Origin: Sagittula marina
GTDB lineage: Bacteria > Pseudomonadota > Alphaproteobacteria > Rhodobacterales > Rhodobacteraceae
DNA: 64,000 nucleotides
Direction of reading: 5' to 3'
NCBI RefSeq assembly: GCF_014196795.1
Contig: NZ_JACIEJ010000010.1
Location: 124,001-188,000, forward strand
The translations under genes were made by a program, and so were the position numbers. Of the stretch, positions 1 to 8,968 are shown piece by piece (position 1 is the stretch's first letter; every line of letters starts with the position of its first letter). The notes under the pieces are model-generated. The model ran no database searches. It had not been told where the DNA came from and saw only the letters and a program-made list of their open reading frames with translations.

Positions 1-535
1 TGTCCAACGTCAGGCCCCGGTCTCCCTGGGCGTTGGCGACGGTGGTTTCAAACAGCTCTTCGGTCATGGCGGCCAGCATGGCATGGCCCGAGGAGGTGCC
101 GTGAAATGGCAGACGGTGCCCGGTCTCCAGCCACAGGGAAGACATGCCGCGCGGCCGCCAGGTGCGCACGATCAACAGTTTCGCATTGTCACGCGCCAGC
201 ATCAGCGAGAGTGTGCCGGTGTCATCTGCCAGCTGCTGCATGATCGGGCCCGCCAGCTCGACAAAAGAGATCGACGCCTGCGCCACATTCCCCAGCGCCA
301 GCAGCGCGGGACCGGGCCGGTAGCGGTCGTTGCGGCGGGCGTGGGTCAGGTAGCCGAGGCTGCGCAGGGTGAAGGTCAGCCGCGACACGGTGCTTTTGGG
401 CAGGCCGGTGCGCTCTGCGATTTCGGCGTTGCCCAAACCGTCGTCGCTGGCGCGAAAGGCGCGCAGAACGCTCAGGCCCTTGGCAAGGGTGGTTGCGAAA
501 CGACGGTCGGTGGCGTCTGGGCTGGCGGTCATCAT
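1..535 (-). CDS. IclR-family transcriptional regulator (3' end cut by window)
   Basis: The visible 178 codons encode the N-terminal part of an IclR regulator. A winged helix-turn-helix (about residues 12-70) contains AEIAERTGLPKSTVSRL, followed by the linker YRPGPALLALG and the start of the effector-binding GAF-like domain; the C-terminal effector half lies outside the window. Translation can start at either of two adjacent ATG codons (535 or 532). The gene begins 8 bp after the stop of the TRAP large permease and reads the same way, so it is probably the last gene of the TRAP operon and its local regulator. The effector is inferred, not seen: malonate or malonyl-CoA is likely, because the divergent genes make and decarboxylate malonyl-CoA. 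Confidence 0.9.
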   Translation of the reverse strand, partial: MMTASPDATDRRFATTLAKGLSVLRAFRASDDGLGNAEIAERTGLPKSTVSRLTFTLRSLGYLTHARRNDRYRPGPALLALGNVAQASISFVELAGPIMQQLADDTGTLSLMLARDNAKLLIVRTWRPRGMSSLWLETGHRLPFHGTSSGHAMLAAMTEELFETTVANAQGDRGLTLD

Positions 536-543
536 GGCGGCAC

Positions 544-1881
544 TCACATCGAATTCGGGATCAGCAGGGACAATACCGGGAAGGCCATGATGAGGGCCAG
601 CACGATCACGTCCACCGACAAGAACCGCCCGATGCCAGAGAAGATCCGGTCAATCGGGACTTCTTTGCCCACAACGGATGCGATGACAAAAACGTTCAGG
701 CCCACGGGCGGTGTGATCAACCCGATCTCAAGCAGTTTGATGACCACGACGCCGAACCAGATCAGGTCCAGTCCGTAACCTTCGACCAGCGGAACGAGCA
801 GCGGCAGGGTCAGCACCATGATCCCGATGGGGTCGAGAAACATGCCAAGCGCCAGATAGATCAGCGCGATGGCGAGCATCAAGACCACGACATTCAGGTT
901 GGCGTCCTGCACCGCGCCGACGATGTCGCCCGCCACGCCGGTCAGCGCGATGAAGGCGACAAAGATCTTGGCCCCCGCCGCGATGACAAAGATCGAAGTC
1001 GTCTGGATCACGGTTTCGCGCAGGGCGTCGATGACGGCGCGGATGGTCAGCTTGCGCTGCGCAAAGCCGATCAGCAGCGCGGCGGAGACGCAGACCGCTG
1101 CGGCCTCGGTCGCAGTGAAGACGCCGCCGTAGATGCCGCCGACGATGATGACGAACAGCAGAACCGCGGGCCATGCGTCGAGCGCGGCCTGCATGCGTTC
1201 GCGCCCGGTGATCTGCCCGTCAAAGGCAGGGGCGGCAGCCGGGTCGCGGCGCACCCAAAGCCAGATCACCAGCAGAAAGCCGGCCAGAGAGATCAGCCCC
1301 GGCAGGATCCCCGCAAGGAACAGTGAGGAGATCGAGGTTTCGGTGAAGATGCCGTAGATGATGAACAGAACCGACGGGGGGATCAGCGACCCCAGGGTGC
1401 CGCCCGCCGCGACGGATGCGGTGGCTAGCCGTTTGTCGTAGCCCATGCGCAGCATTTCCGGGGCGCAGATGCGGCCCATGGTCGACGCGCAGGCGATCGA
1501 CGACCCGGTGATGGCGGAAAACCCGCCGCAGCCGACGACCGATGCCATGGCCACACCGCCGGGGATAGAGGCCAGCCAGACGCGGGCGGCGTGGTAGATT
1601 TTCGTCGTAATGTCCGCCTTGTAGGCGATGTGACCCAGCGCCACAAACAGCGGGATCATAGACAAATCATAGCTGTGAATCAGGTCGAAGGAGTTCGAAA
1701 AGACGAGCGAGGAGGTCGGGCGGATCGCGCGGTCCGGGGTGAAAGCCCCGGTGCGGAACGCGAACATCACGAAGGTGCCAATGGTCGCCACAGCGGCCAG
1801 CGCAAAGGCAATGGGCACCCGCAGTCCCAGCAACAACAAAAGGGAGGCAAAGGCCACAAGGCCGACGAGGGTTCCGTCCAT
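544..1881 (-). CDS. dctM: TRAP transporter large permease (DctM), probably for malonate
   Basis: This 445-aa, very hydrophobic protein with about a dozen membrane segments is the large subunit of a tripartite ATP-independent periplasmic transporter. Family motifs include GCGGFSAITGSSIACASTMG near residues 118-137, GGTLGSLIPPS, and the C-terminal LGLITPPVGLNVFV-type motif (here EIGLITPPVGLNVFV). Its ATG overlaps the last base of the small permease stop. In TRAP systems this subunit carries the Na+-coupled translocation path. The substrate is inferred to be malonate or a related dicarboxylate, from the divergent matAB-type genes. Length and motifs are normal. Confidence 0.95.
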   Translation of the reverse strand: MDGTLVGLVAFASLLLLLGLRVPIAFALAAVATIGTFVMFAFRTGAFTPDRAIRPTSSLVFSNSFDLIHSYDLSMIPLFVALGHIAYKADITTKIYHAARVWLASIPGGVAMASVVGCGGFSAITGSSIACASTMGRICAPEMLRMGYDKRLATASVAAGGTLGSLIPPSVLFIIYGIFTETSISSLFLAGILPGLISLAGFLLVIWLWVRRDPAAAPAFDGQITGRERMQAALDAWPAVLLFVIIVGGIYGGVFTATEAAAVCVSAALLIGFAQRKLTIRAVIDALRETVIQTTSIFVIAAGAKIFVAFIALTGVAGDIVGAVQDANLNVVVLMLAIALIYLALGMFLDPIGIMVLTLPLLVPLVEGYGLDLIWFGVVVIKLLEIGLITPPVGLNVFVIASVVGKEVPIDRIFSGIGRFLSVDVIVLALIMAFPVLSLLIPNSM

Positions 1882-2390
1882 CAGACAGCCTCCTTCGGGT
1901 GATCGTCAGTCAGACGTCCCCCTGATTTCAACGTGCGAATGTCAGTGACGACCATGACGGCCAGCCGCAGCCACGCGATCACCATGCCGACAAGAAAAAT
2001 CACCCGACCGGGCCATTTTGGCAAATGAAGCTCGCCAAAGAAGAAGGAGCTCTTTTCGATGGCCCCGAGCGCTTCGCGCCCACCTGCCCAGATCAGGGGT
2101 GCCAGCGCCAGCATCCCGAACAGAGAGCCAAAGACAATCAGACCATCGGCCACGCGGGGTGGCATCCGGTTGGTGACAAATTCCACGGCAATATGCGACC
2201 GGCTGGCGGTGGTGGCGGCCAGCGGCAGGACCACCGCGGCCACCATCAGTTCGGCCACGATGACGGTGCTGTCAGGCAGTCCCGAGTTGAACAGCGCCCG
2301 CAGCAGGACGTTGGCCGTAATGACGAGCCCAAGGCCCAGAACGGCGCAAATAGAAAGATCGATGAGCAGACGCTCGACCCGGCGCAGCAT
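1881..2390 (-). CDS. dctQ: TRAP transporter small permease (DctQ)
   Basis: A 169-aa four-helix membrane protein of the DctQ family. It has an N-terminal hydrophobic segment (ICAVLGLGLVITANVLLRA), the family-typical TASRSHIAVEF motif in the second loop, and two further membrane segments. It lies between the binding protein and the large permease and overlaps the dctM start by one base, so the two permeases are probably translationally coupled. The ATG at 2390 follows a hairpin-containing 72-bp gap after dctP. The protein anchors the transporter complex; its substrate follows that of the whole locus. Confidence 0.93.
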   Translation of the reverse strand: MLRRVERLLIDLSICAVLGLGLVITANVLLRALFNSGLPDSTVIVAELMVAAVVLPLAATTASRSHIAVEFVTNRMPPRVADGLIVFGSLFGMLALAPLIWAGGREALGAIEKSSFFFGELHLPKWPGRVIFLVGMVIAWLRLAVMVVTDIRTLKSGGRLTDDHPKEAV

Positions 2391-2421
2391 GGTGACACCT
2401 GTCTTCTTATGAAGGGGAAAG

Positions 2422-2446
2422 GGCCGGTCCCGATGCAGGACCGGCC
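2422..2446 (-). terminator. Hairpin between dctP and dctQ (attenuating terminator or mRNA-stability element)
   Basis: A perfect inverted repeat, GGCCGGTCC, 7-nt loop, GGACCGGCC, lies in the 72-bp gap between the binding-protein and permease genes. Read on the minus strand it is followed by CCCTTTCCCCTT, not by a clean U run, so partial termination or 3'-end protection of the dctP message is more likely than full termination. This would give more periplasmic binding protein than permease, a common need in TRAP and ABC operons. Confidence 0.6.
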
Positions 2447-2462
2447 AAGGGATATGACGCGG

Positions 2463-3506
2463 TCAGCGTGTCCAGGGATAACCCTGCTCGTCACGCTCAG
2501 CGGCGTATTTCGCGAGCAATGCCTTGTACTCGTCCAGCATCGCCTGACCGTCGAGGCCGACGCCATTGGCGCGCTCGATCCATGCTTCGACGTAGGGAGC
2601 GCCACCTTCGACCAGCTTTTCACGGTCGGCATCGGGCAGGGTGATGATCTCGACGCCCGCGGCTTTCATCGTCTCGATGGCCTTGTCATTGTCGGCGGTG
2701 ATCAGGCGGCCCAATTCGTCGGCCATGCCTTCGCCCGCTTCCATCAGAGCGGCCTGTTCGTCTTCGGACAGGCTGTCGTACATGTCCTTGTTCATCAGGA
2801 TGCCAAGCGCGCCAACCTGTCCCCAATTCAGCAGAGTGTAGCTGTCGATGACTTCGTGCTGCTTCAGCGCGGCGGTGGCGTAGCTGTAGCCCTGCGAACA
2901 ATCCAGCAGACCGCTGTCGAGACCCTGATAGGCGTCATAGACCGACATCGGCACCATGTTCGCGCCCATGTCCTTGAACGTGTCGCCATATGCGCCGACG
3001 CCGCGGACCTTCAACCCTTCGATGTCATCCACGGTGCGGATCGCCGCACCCTTGCAGCCGATGTGGACAGCCGAGGTGGTGAAGGTGCCGATATAAACCA
3101 GATTCATGTCCGCGAGGTTGGCCTTGATGCTTTCATTGGTGCGCATCAACTCGTCGGTGGCTTTCATGCCGACCCAGGCATCATCGTTTTGCAGCGGCAG
3201 GTCCGCGATGCCATAGGCCACCATTTCCTGCGGGAAATAGACGGAGATGATCGTGCCGAGATCGGCCACGCCATCGGCGATGCCGTTGAGGGCCGCGCCG
3301 GCCTTGAACAGGGCACCGCCCCATTGAATGTCGAACTGCAAATCGCCGCCGGAGACTTCTGTTGCCTTGTCCGCAAACCAATTCATCGCGGCAGCGCGTG
3401 CGCCACGGTTTGGTCCGGCCTCCCCAAGGATCAGAGTCGTCTCAGCCGAGGCCACGGACGCCGCAGCCATCAGCCCGCACAAGGCGGCTGTTCTCAAAAG
3501 TTTCAT
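2463..3506 (-). CDS. dctP: TRAP transporter substrate-binding protein (DctP), probably malonate-binding
   Basis: A 347-aa periplasmic solute-binding protein. The chosen ATG at 3506 follows AGGGAGGAAGAC and starts a clear signal peptide (MKLLRTAALCGLMAAASVASA). A further 54 bases upstream are open but have no Shine-Dalgarno and would ruin the signal peptide. The mature protein shows the DctP fold order, including DIEGLKVRGVG, whose arginine normally binds the ligand carboxylate. It heads the minus-strand operon dctP-dctQ-dctM-iclR. Its promoter region, with a TTCCAC palindrome, is shared with the divergent malonyl-CoA decarboxylase gene. A malonate ligand is inferred from that context only. 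Confidence 0.93.
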   Translation of the reverse strand: MKLLRTAALCGLMAAASVASAETTLILGEAGPNRGARAAAMNWFADKATEVSGGDLQFDIQWGGALFKAGAALNGIADGVADLGTIISVYFPQEMVAYGIADLPLQNDDAWVGMKATDELMRTNESIKANLADMNLVYIGTFTTSAVHIGCKGAAIRTVDDIEGLKVRGVGAYGDTFKDMGANMVPMSVYDAYQGLDSGLLDCSQGYSYATAALKQHEVIDSYTLLNWGQVGALGILMNKDMYDSLSEDEQAALMEAGEGMADELGRLITADNDKAIETMKAAGVEIITLPDADREKLVEGGAPYVEAWIERANGVGLDGQAMLDEYKALLAKYAAERDEQGYPWTR

Positions 3507-3523
3507 GTCTTCCTCCCTTATAG

Positions 3524-3538
3524 TTCCACTATGTGGAA
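3524..3538. promoter_or_regulatory. Candidate IclR operator TTCCAC-TAT-GTGGAA
   Basis: A perfect 6-3-6 inverted repeat sits 17 bp upstream of the dctP start codon in the divergent promoter region between the TRAP operon and malonyl-CoA decarboxylase. IclR-type regulators bind short palindromes of this kind, and an iclR gene closes the TRAP operon. A binding site for that protein is the simplest reading. Nothing in the sequence proves which protein binds. Confidence 0.6.
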
Positions 3539-3697
3539 TGCTATTCGTCATAGTAGGCACGACTCGGGGGCGCGTGGCAACCCCCTCCCGAGGTAAAAGG
3601 CGAGGATATGTGCGCGCCCCTGGGTCTCTTCGGTGCGGGCGGCCTTGTCTTCGTCGCGTTGCTTCGCCAGATAGTTGTTAACCAAGGAGGCGCTGGC

Positions 3698-4954
3698 ATG
3701 AGCTTGTTTGCGGACCTTTTGTCCACTGTGTTCGAGAACCGCTATCGGTTCGGGCTGGCCCGGCAGGACGGGCGCAGGATCGAGGATCTGACCGCAGATC
3801 TGGTCAGCGCCACGGGCGAGGTGAGCGGCCAATCCGTCGCGCGGCAGATCATCGACCGCTACGCCGGTTGGGAGGACGCGCAGAAGTTGGGGTTCTTTCA
3901 TCACCTTGCGGCGGATATGGATCTGGACGTGACGGAGGTGCGGGCGGCGCTCGACGCCTATGAGGCAACCCGGGACAAGGCCAGTTACCGCCATCTTGCC
4001 ACTGTGGCGGAACCCCCGCGCCAAGAGCTGCTGCGCCGCCTGAACATGGTGCCCGGTGCGACGCGGCAACTGGTGCGGATGCGGGCGGATTTGCTGCGGC
4101 TGGGACGTGAGGATGAGGCGCTGATGGCGCTGGACGTGGATTTCCGGCACCTTTTTGTCAGTTGGTTCAACCGGGGCTTTCTGGTGCTGCGCCCGATCAA
4201 TTGGGAAAGCCCGGCGCATATCCTTGACAAGATCATCGCCTATGAAGCGGTCCACACGATCGACAGCTGGGACGATCTGCGGCGACGGTTGCAGCCGGCG
4301 GATCGACGGTGCTTTGCCTATTTCCACCCGGCGATGCCGGATGAGCCGCTGATTTTTGTGGAGGTCGCGCTGACCCGTGGCATTCCCAAATCTGTGCAGG
4401 GCGTTCTGGCCGAAGAGCGCGCACCCCTGACCGCCGAGCAGGCGGATACGGCTGTATTCTACTCGATCTCAAACTGTCAGGCGGGATTGGCGGGGATCTC
4501 TTTTGGCAATTCGCTGATCAAACAGGTGGCTGCGGACCTGTCCATGGCGCTGCCGGGATTGAAGTCGTTTGTCACGCTGTCGCCCTTGCCGGGTTTTGCC
4601 CGCTGGCTTGAGGCGGAGGGGCTAGAGCCGGATGCCGGTGATGATACGCAGTTGCGGCGGCTTGCGGCACGCTATCTGACGCGCGGCAAGCGTGGGGATG
4701 GCCAACCGTTGGACCCGGTGGCGCGGTTCCACCTTGGCAACGGCGCGCAGGTCCATGCGTTGCACGCGGGGGCGGATACTTCTGAAAAAGGGCAGAAACA
4801 GTCGCTTGGCGTCATGGTGAACTACCTGTACGACCTGCAGCGCGTGTCGCAAAACCACGAGAAATACGCAGACAGCCGCGAGATTGTGACCTCCTCTGAG
4901 GTGCGTAGCCTTGCGTCTGCGTCCCAGACGACCCGAAAGGACCCCAGCCCATGA
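3698..4954 (+). CDS. matA: Malonyl-CoA decarboxylase
   Basis: A 418-aa enzyme that converts malonyl-CoA to acetyl-CoA and CO2 in the cytoplasm. The ATG at 3698 follows AAGGAGG with good spacing; an open frame continues 90 bases upstream without a ribosome site. The N-terminal half is the helical MCD domain. The C-terminal GNAT-like catalytic domain shows YSISNCQAGLAGISFGN and, near the end, RFHLGNGAQVHALHAGAD, which match the substrate-binding Ser and catalytic His regions of the family. Its stop overlaps the start of malonyl-CoA synthetase (ATGA), so the two form a classical matAB unit for malonate use. Confidence 0.95.
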   Translation: MSLFADLLSTVFENRYRFGLARQDGRRIEDLTADLVSATGEVSGQSVARQIIDRYAGWEDAQKLGFFHHLAADMDLDVTEVRAALDAYEATRDKASYRHLATVAEPPRQELLRRLNMVPGATRQLVRMRADLLRLGREDEALMALDVDFRHLFVSWFNRGFLVLRPINWESPAHILDKIIAYEAVHTIDSWDDLRRRLQPADRRCFAYFHPAMPDEPLIFVEVALTRGIPKSVQGVLAEERAPLTAEQADTAVFYSISNCQAGLAGISFGNSLIKQVAADLSMALPGLKSFVTLSPLPGFARWLEAEGLEPDAGDDTQLRRLAARYLTRGKRGDGQPLDPVARFHLGNGAQVHALHAGADTSEKGQKQSLGVMVNYLYDLQRVSQNHEKYADSREIVTSSEVRSLASASQTTRKDPSP

Positions 4955-6459
4955 ACCCGCTTTACGACCGTCTCTTTGGCAAACACGCAGACCAAGACAC
5001 GCCCTTTCTGCATCTGATGTCGGGGGAGACCCTGACCCATGCGCAGTTCGTGGGACAGGCCGCGCAGTTGGCGCACGTGCTGGTGGGCGCGGGGCTCCAA
5101 CCGGGCGACAGGCTGGCCGCGCAGGTGGACAAGTCGCCGGAGGCGCTGGCGCTTTACGCTGCATGTGTGCAGGCGGGGGTGATTTTCTTGCCGCTGAACC
5201 CGGCATACACCCGCGATGAGCTGTCCTATTTCGTGGAGAATTCCGGCGCAAAGCTGGTGGTAGGGGACCCGGCCAAGGCTGACGATCTGCGCCCCATGGT
5301 CGAACGCCTGGGGGCGACGCTGATGACGCTGGCGGGCGATGGCTCGGGTACGCTGACCGAGGCCGCCGCAGACCAGCCAGAGAAATTCGACACCGTGGCG
5401 CGCAGCGAGGATGATCTGGCCGCGTTCCTGTATACCTCCGGGACGACCGGGCGGTCGAAAGGCGCAATGCTGACCCAGCGCAATCTTTTGTCCAATTCGG
5501 ACATGTTGGCGGACTACTGGAAATTCACGGCTGACGACGTGCTGCTGCACGCGCTGCCGATCTTTCACACGCATGGGCTGTTCGTGGCGTCGAACATCAC
5601 GCTTTTGGCGGGTGGGTCGATGATCTTTTTGCCGAAGTTCGATCAGGACGCGATGATAGCCATGCTGCCCAAGGCAACGGCCATGATGGGCGTGCCGACA
5701 TTTTACACGCGTTTGCTGGACGATCCGCGTTTCAACCGCGACTTGACCAAGGGTATGCGGTTGTTCATCTCAGGCTCCGCGCCTTTGCTGGCGGAAACGC
5801 ATCAGCGGTTCGAGGACCGCACCGGGCACCGCATCCTTGAACGCTATGGGATGACTGAGACGAACATGAGCACGTCGAACCCTTATGATGGCGAACGTCG
5901 CGCGGGCACTGTCGGTCTGCCACTGCCGGGGGTCGAGGCCAAGGTCTGCGATCCCGAAACCGGAGAGACACTGCCGCGCGGCGAGGTCGGCGTGCTGGAG
6001 GTGCGGGGCGACAACGTGTTCAAGGGCTATTGGCAGATGCCGGAAAAGACCGCCGCTGAACTTCGCGATGACGGGTTCTTTATCACCGGCGATCTGGCGA
6101 CCCAAGGGCCGGATGATTACGTCACGATCGTCGGGCGCAACAAGGATCTGATCATCTCAGGGGGCTACAACATTTACCCCAAGGAGATAGAGCTGGTTTT
6201 GGACGACTGCCCCGGGGTGATGGAAAGTGCGGTGATCGGCGTGCCGCATCCCGATTTCGGCGAAACCGTTGTCGCCGTGATCGTGCCGCAAAAAGGCGAG
6301 ACGCCTCAGGAGGCCGCCCTGATGCAGGCCTGCACCGACAGCCTGGCGAAGTTCAAACATCCCCGGCGGTTCATCACGCTGCCAGAGCTGCCGCGCAACA
6401 CCATGGGCAAGGTGCAAAAGAACGCCCTGCGCGAGGATTACAAGGGACTGTTTACCTGA
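4951..6459 (+). CDS. matB: Malonyl-CoA synthetase (MatB)
   Basis: A 502-aa AMP-forming acyl-CoA ligase. It has the phosphate-binding loop YTSGTTGRSKGAM near residue 155, the adenine motif YGMTETNMSTSNPY, the hinge GDLATQGPDDYVTIVGR, the GGYNIYPKEIE motif, and the C-terminal lysine motif NTMGKVQKNALRE. Pairing with malonyl-CoA decarboxylase (4-base overlap) and a TRAP transporter identifies malonate as the likely substrate: malonate + CoA + ATP give malonyl-CoA, which MatA then decarboxylates. It converges on the DUF2478 gene with only 3 bp between the two stops. Confidence 0.95.
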   Translation: MNPLYDRLFGKHADQDTPFLHLMSGETLTHAQFVGQAAQLAHVLVGAGLQPGDRLAAQVDKSPEALALYAACVQAGVIFLPLNPAYTRDELSYFVENSGAKLVVGDPAKADDLRPMVERLGATLMTLAGDGSGTLTEAAADQPEKFDTVARSEDDLAAFLYTSGTTGRSKGAMLTQRNLLSNSDMLADYWKFTADDVLLHALPIFHTHGLFVASNITLLAGGSMIFLPKFDQDAMIAMLPKATAMMGVPTFYTRLLDDPRFNRDLTKGMRLFISGSAPLLAETHQRFEDRTGHRILERYGMTETNMSTSNPYDGERRAGTVGLPLPGVEAKVCDPETGETLPRGEVGVLEVRGDNVFKGYWQMPEKTAAELRDDGFFITGDLATQGPDDYVTIVGRNKDLIISGGYNIYPKEIELVLDDCPGVMESAVIGVPHPDFGETVVAVIVPQKGETPQEAALMQACTDSLAKFKHPRRFITLPELPRNTMGKVQKNALREDYKGLFT

Positions 6460-6462
6460 GTA

Positions 6463-6969
6463 TCAGGCGGCCATCGCCTGCGTGCTGACCCAGCTCAGGA
6501 TGCCGTCCCGCGTGGCCGGCACTTGCTGGGCAAGCTCGCCGGCAAAGTCGAGGAAGGCCGCCTCGTTCCCGGCGTTGACCGACAGCAGGACGGGTATGTC
6601 GCGCATCAGCGCCTCGCCAATCACGGGGCGGAAGCCGCGGCCGTCGATCTCTTGTTTGCCGTATTTGTTCACGATCAGCAGGGAAGGGGCATGGTCCAAT
6701 GCTGCAGTGACAAGGCCCACCGCCTGTTCCAGCCCCGCAGGGTCCAACCGGCAGCCGCTCGAGAGTGTGCCAAGGTTCTGGCTGATGCGGATCACGTCCT
6801 TGCCGGACAGGATATGCAGGTCCATGTCGCATTTGCGGGCGGGATCGGTGTCGCGGTTCACCTGCACGGCCCCGGCGAGCGACAGACCCTGGGCGCGCAG
6901 AGTGTCGGCGATGTCGGCCAGCAGCACGTCGCCCGCGCCGCGCCCCTCGGCGGTGATGTATCCCAGCAT
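6463..6969 (-). CDS. DUF2478 family protein, putative nucleotide-binding Mo/W accessory protein
   Basis: A 168-aa cytoplasmic protein. The ATG at 6969 is preceded by CAGGAGGAGCGCC; a longer upstream open frame overlaps the kinase gene and is not credible. The N-terminus reads MLGYITAEGRGAGDVLLADIA, which resembles a modified P-loop, and the middle holds LLIVNKYGKQEIDGRGF. I recall this as the DUF2478 family, often encoded beside molybdate/tungstate transporters and molybdoenzymes, which fits the FDH island here. It is the last gene of the minus-strand accessory operon, 28 bp after the sensor kinase. Its precise biochemical role is unknown. Confidence 0.75.
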   Translation of the reverse strand: MLGYITAEGRGAGDVLLADIADTLRAQGLSLAGAVQVNRDTDPARKCDMDLHILSGKDVIRISQNLGTLSSGCRLDPAGLEQAVGLVTAALDHAPSLLIVNKYGKQEIDGRGFRPVIGEALMRDIPVLLSVNAGNEAAFLDFAGELAQQVPATRDGILSWVSTQAMAA

Positions 6970-6997
6970 GTGGCGCTCCTCCTGCGACGTGAGTATC

Positions 6998-8968
6998 CTA
7001 GCCCGCGACCGGGAGCCAGACGGTGAATTCGGCGCCCCCCTCGGGGCGGTTGCGATAGCTGATGCGTCCACCGGCGCGCTGCACCAGAGTTTGCGAGATC
7101 GACAGCCCCAGACCGGTCCCTTCTGCCTGCTTGGTGGTGAAGAACGGGTCAAAGACCGTGTCGAGCAACGATTCGGGAATGCCGGGTCCCGTGTCAGAAA
7201 CGATCAGAGCGACGCCAGCAGCCCCGTGCCTTTCGGCTTCGGCCAGTGAAAGGTGTAGCTGTCCGGATTCCCCCATCGCTTGGGCGGCATTGACAATCAG
7301 GTTGATGACAACCTGCTGCATCTCGCCCCTGCCCATAACCACTTGAGGCACCTCGGGCAGATCGGTCAGCACGTCGATGCCCGACCGCGACAGCACGTGC
7401 CCCACAAGGACCAGGCAGTCCGTGACCACTGGCGCGAGATCCAGCGCGGTTGTGGCGGCAAAATCGTTGGGGCGCGCAAATTGCAGCAGCTTGCCGACGA
7501 TTGCGTTGATGCGCACGACCTGGGCGTCGATCAGCTCGATTTCGGTGGCGACATCGGTGGCGCGGTCGCCCAGGCTGTCACGCAGCACGTCGAGATTGCC
7601 CTGAATCACGGCGACAGGGTTGTTGATCTCATGGGCGACACCTGCGGTGATTTCCCCGATGGACGCGAGCTTTTCGCTCATCACCAGTTGCCGCCATGTG
7701 TCTTCGAGCTTGGCGTTGGCTTCTTGCAGCTCGGCCGTGCGTTCTTCGACCCGGGTGGTCAGATCAGAGGCGTAGGCGCGCAGGCGGTTGTCGCGGTCTT
7801 GCACCTGATCGAGCAGATCGTCGAGGTGGCCAGCCACTTGCCCGATTTCATTGGACGCCCGCACCGCGCCGTTGCGGGCAGACAGATCGCCCTCACCGAC
7901 GCGCTGCATGGTCTGGGTCATGCGTTCCAGCGGCGCAAAGATCCCCTTGGCCAGCCATAGGAAAAGTGGCGCGGACAGCGCGACGATCCCGGCAAAGGCG
8001 GCCAGCATGGTGATGATCGCGCGGTGTTTGGCGGCGGCAAAGGGGGCCTCCAGAAAGCCGACGTAGAGCATCCCGACCGGGTCGCCAAAGCTGTCACGCA
8101 GGGGGAGGTAGCCGGAGATATACCAGTCGTTCACCACAAACGCACGGTCGAGCCAGGTGCGCCCCTCGTCCAGAACCTCTTGACGGACCTCGGCGGACAC
8201 GCGGGTGCCAAGCGCGCGGACGTCCTCGAACAAGCGCACGTTTGTGGACACGCGGACGTCGTCGAGGAACAGGGTCGCGGTGCCCTGACGGTTGCCGCCG
8301 GTGACGGCGTTCAGGTAGACCAGCGCGTTGATGGTGTCGATGAATTGCAGGTTTCTGTTCAACAGGATGCCGCCGACCAGCACGCCATTGGCGTTGTCTG
8401 ACCGGACGGGAGCGGCGGAATGGACCACCATGCCTCGGTCCTCGACGGTGCGGTCGGTGGGCACGGCGGCACGTGTGTCGATCAGCGGAACACGCGCCCG
8501 CGAGGCGAGGCTGGGATCAAGGCTGTAGAGCTGCTCGGCAGAAAAGATGTCGATGGCGGTGGCGGGCTGGCCCGTTTTCGCGCGAGCGATCACCGGCCAA
8601 TCGGCTGCGGCTTGTTCCTGAGGTGCAAAGTAGAGGAAATCCAGACCGAGTGCGCGCCGCTTGGCATCAAAGAAGCTTTCGCGGGCCCTTGGTGGCGCGG
8701 TCATCGCCTCGGCAAACTCAACGGATTCCGCCACGCCGGTCAGCTCGTCGCCGGTGGTGGACAGGATGCGCGACAAATATTGTTCAGCGATGCGTAAGTC
8801 CGAATCGACGTTGGCGATCAAAACCTTGTCGTAGTCGGCGGACCAACGTGTCGCGCCCAGCAGCAGCAAAAGTGGCGTCAGCAGCACCAGCGGCGCAAGC
8901 GCGAGGAACAGCAGGCGGACCCGGATCGAACCCACCAGCCGATGCCGCGTTCGCGCCAGCCGCGTCAC
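6998..8968 (-). CDS. Membrane sensor histidine kinase of the FDH island
   Basis: A 656-aa kinase using a GTG start (8968) that overlaps the DUF6505 stop. It has an N-terminal membrane segment (about 14-38), a roughly 270-aa periplasmic region resembling a double-Cache sensor, a second membrane segment near residues 320-340, a HAMP domain (GIFAPLERMTQTMQRVGEGD), a coiled coil, the H-box VAHEINNPVAVIQ with H446, and an NtrB-type ATPase domain (DTGPGIPESLL, GTGLGLSIS). No regulator adjoins it. The NtrC-like regulator at 23103, at the far end of the island, is the likely partner. The sensed signal could be formate or a redox cue; this is inference. Confidence 0.85.
   Translation of the reverse strand: MTRLARTRHRLVGSIRVRLLFLALAPLVLLTPLLLLLGATRWSADYDKVLIANVDSDLRIAEQYLSRILSTTGDELTGVAESVEFAEAMTAPPRARESFFDAKRRALGLDFLYFAPQEQAAADWPVIARAKTGQPATAIDIFSAEQLYSLDPSLASRARVPLIDTRAAVPTDRTVEDRGMVVHSAAPVRSDNANGVLVGGILLNRNLQFIDTINALVYLNAVTGGNRQGTATLFLDDVRVSTNVRLFEDVRALGTRVSAEVRQEVLDEGRTWLDRAFVVNDWYISGYLPLRDSFGDPVGMLYVGFLEAPFAAAKHRAIITMLAAFAGIVALSAPLFLWLAKGIFAPLERMTQTMQRVGEGDLSARNGAVRASNEIGQVAGHLDDLLDQVQDRDNRLRAYASDLTTRVEERTAELQEANAKLEDTWRQLVMSEKLASIGEITAGVAHEINNPVAVIQGNLDVLRDSLGDRATDVATEIELIDAQVVRINAIVGKLLQFARPNDFAATTALDLAPVVTDCLVLVGHVLSRSGIDVLTDLPEVPQVVMGRGEMQQVVINLIVNAAQAMGESGQLHLSLAEAERHGAAGVALIVSDTGPGIPESLLDTVFDPFFTTKQAEGTGLGLSISQTLVQRAGGRISYRNRPEGGAEFTVWLPVAG

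Noticed and set aside
2025-3596. 523-codon plus-strand open frame over the TRAP genes
   Set aside because: It lies opposite dctQ and dctP, its translation is His/Gln/Arg-rich without domains, and it has no ribosome site. High GC creates such antisense frames.
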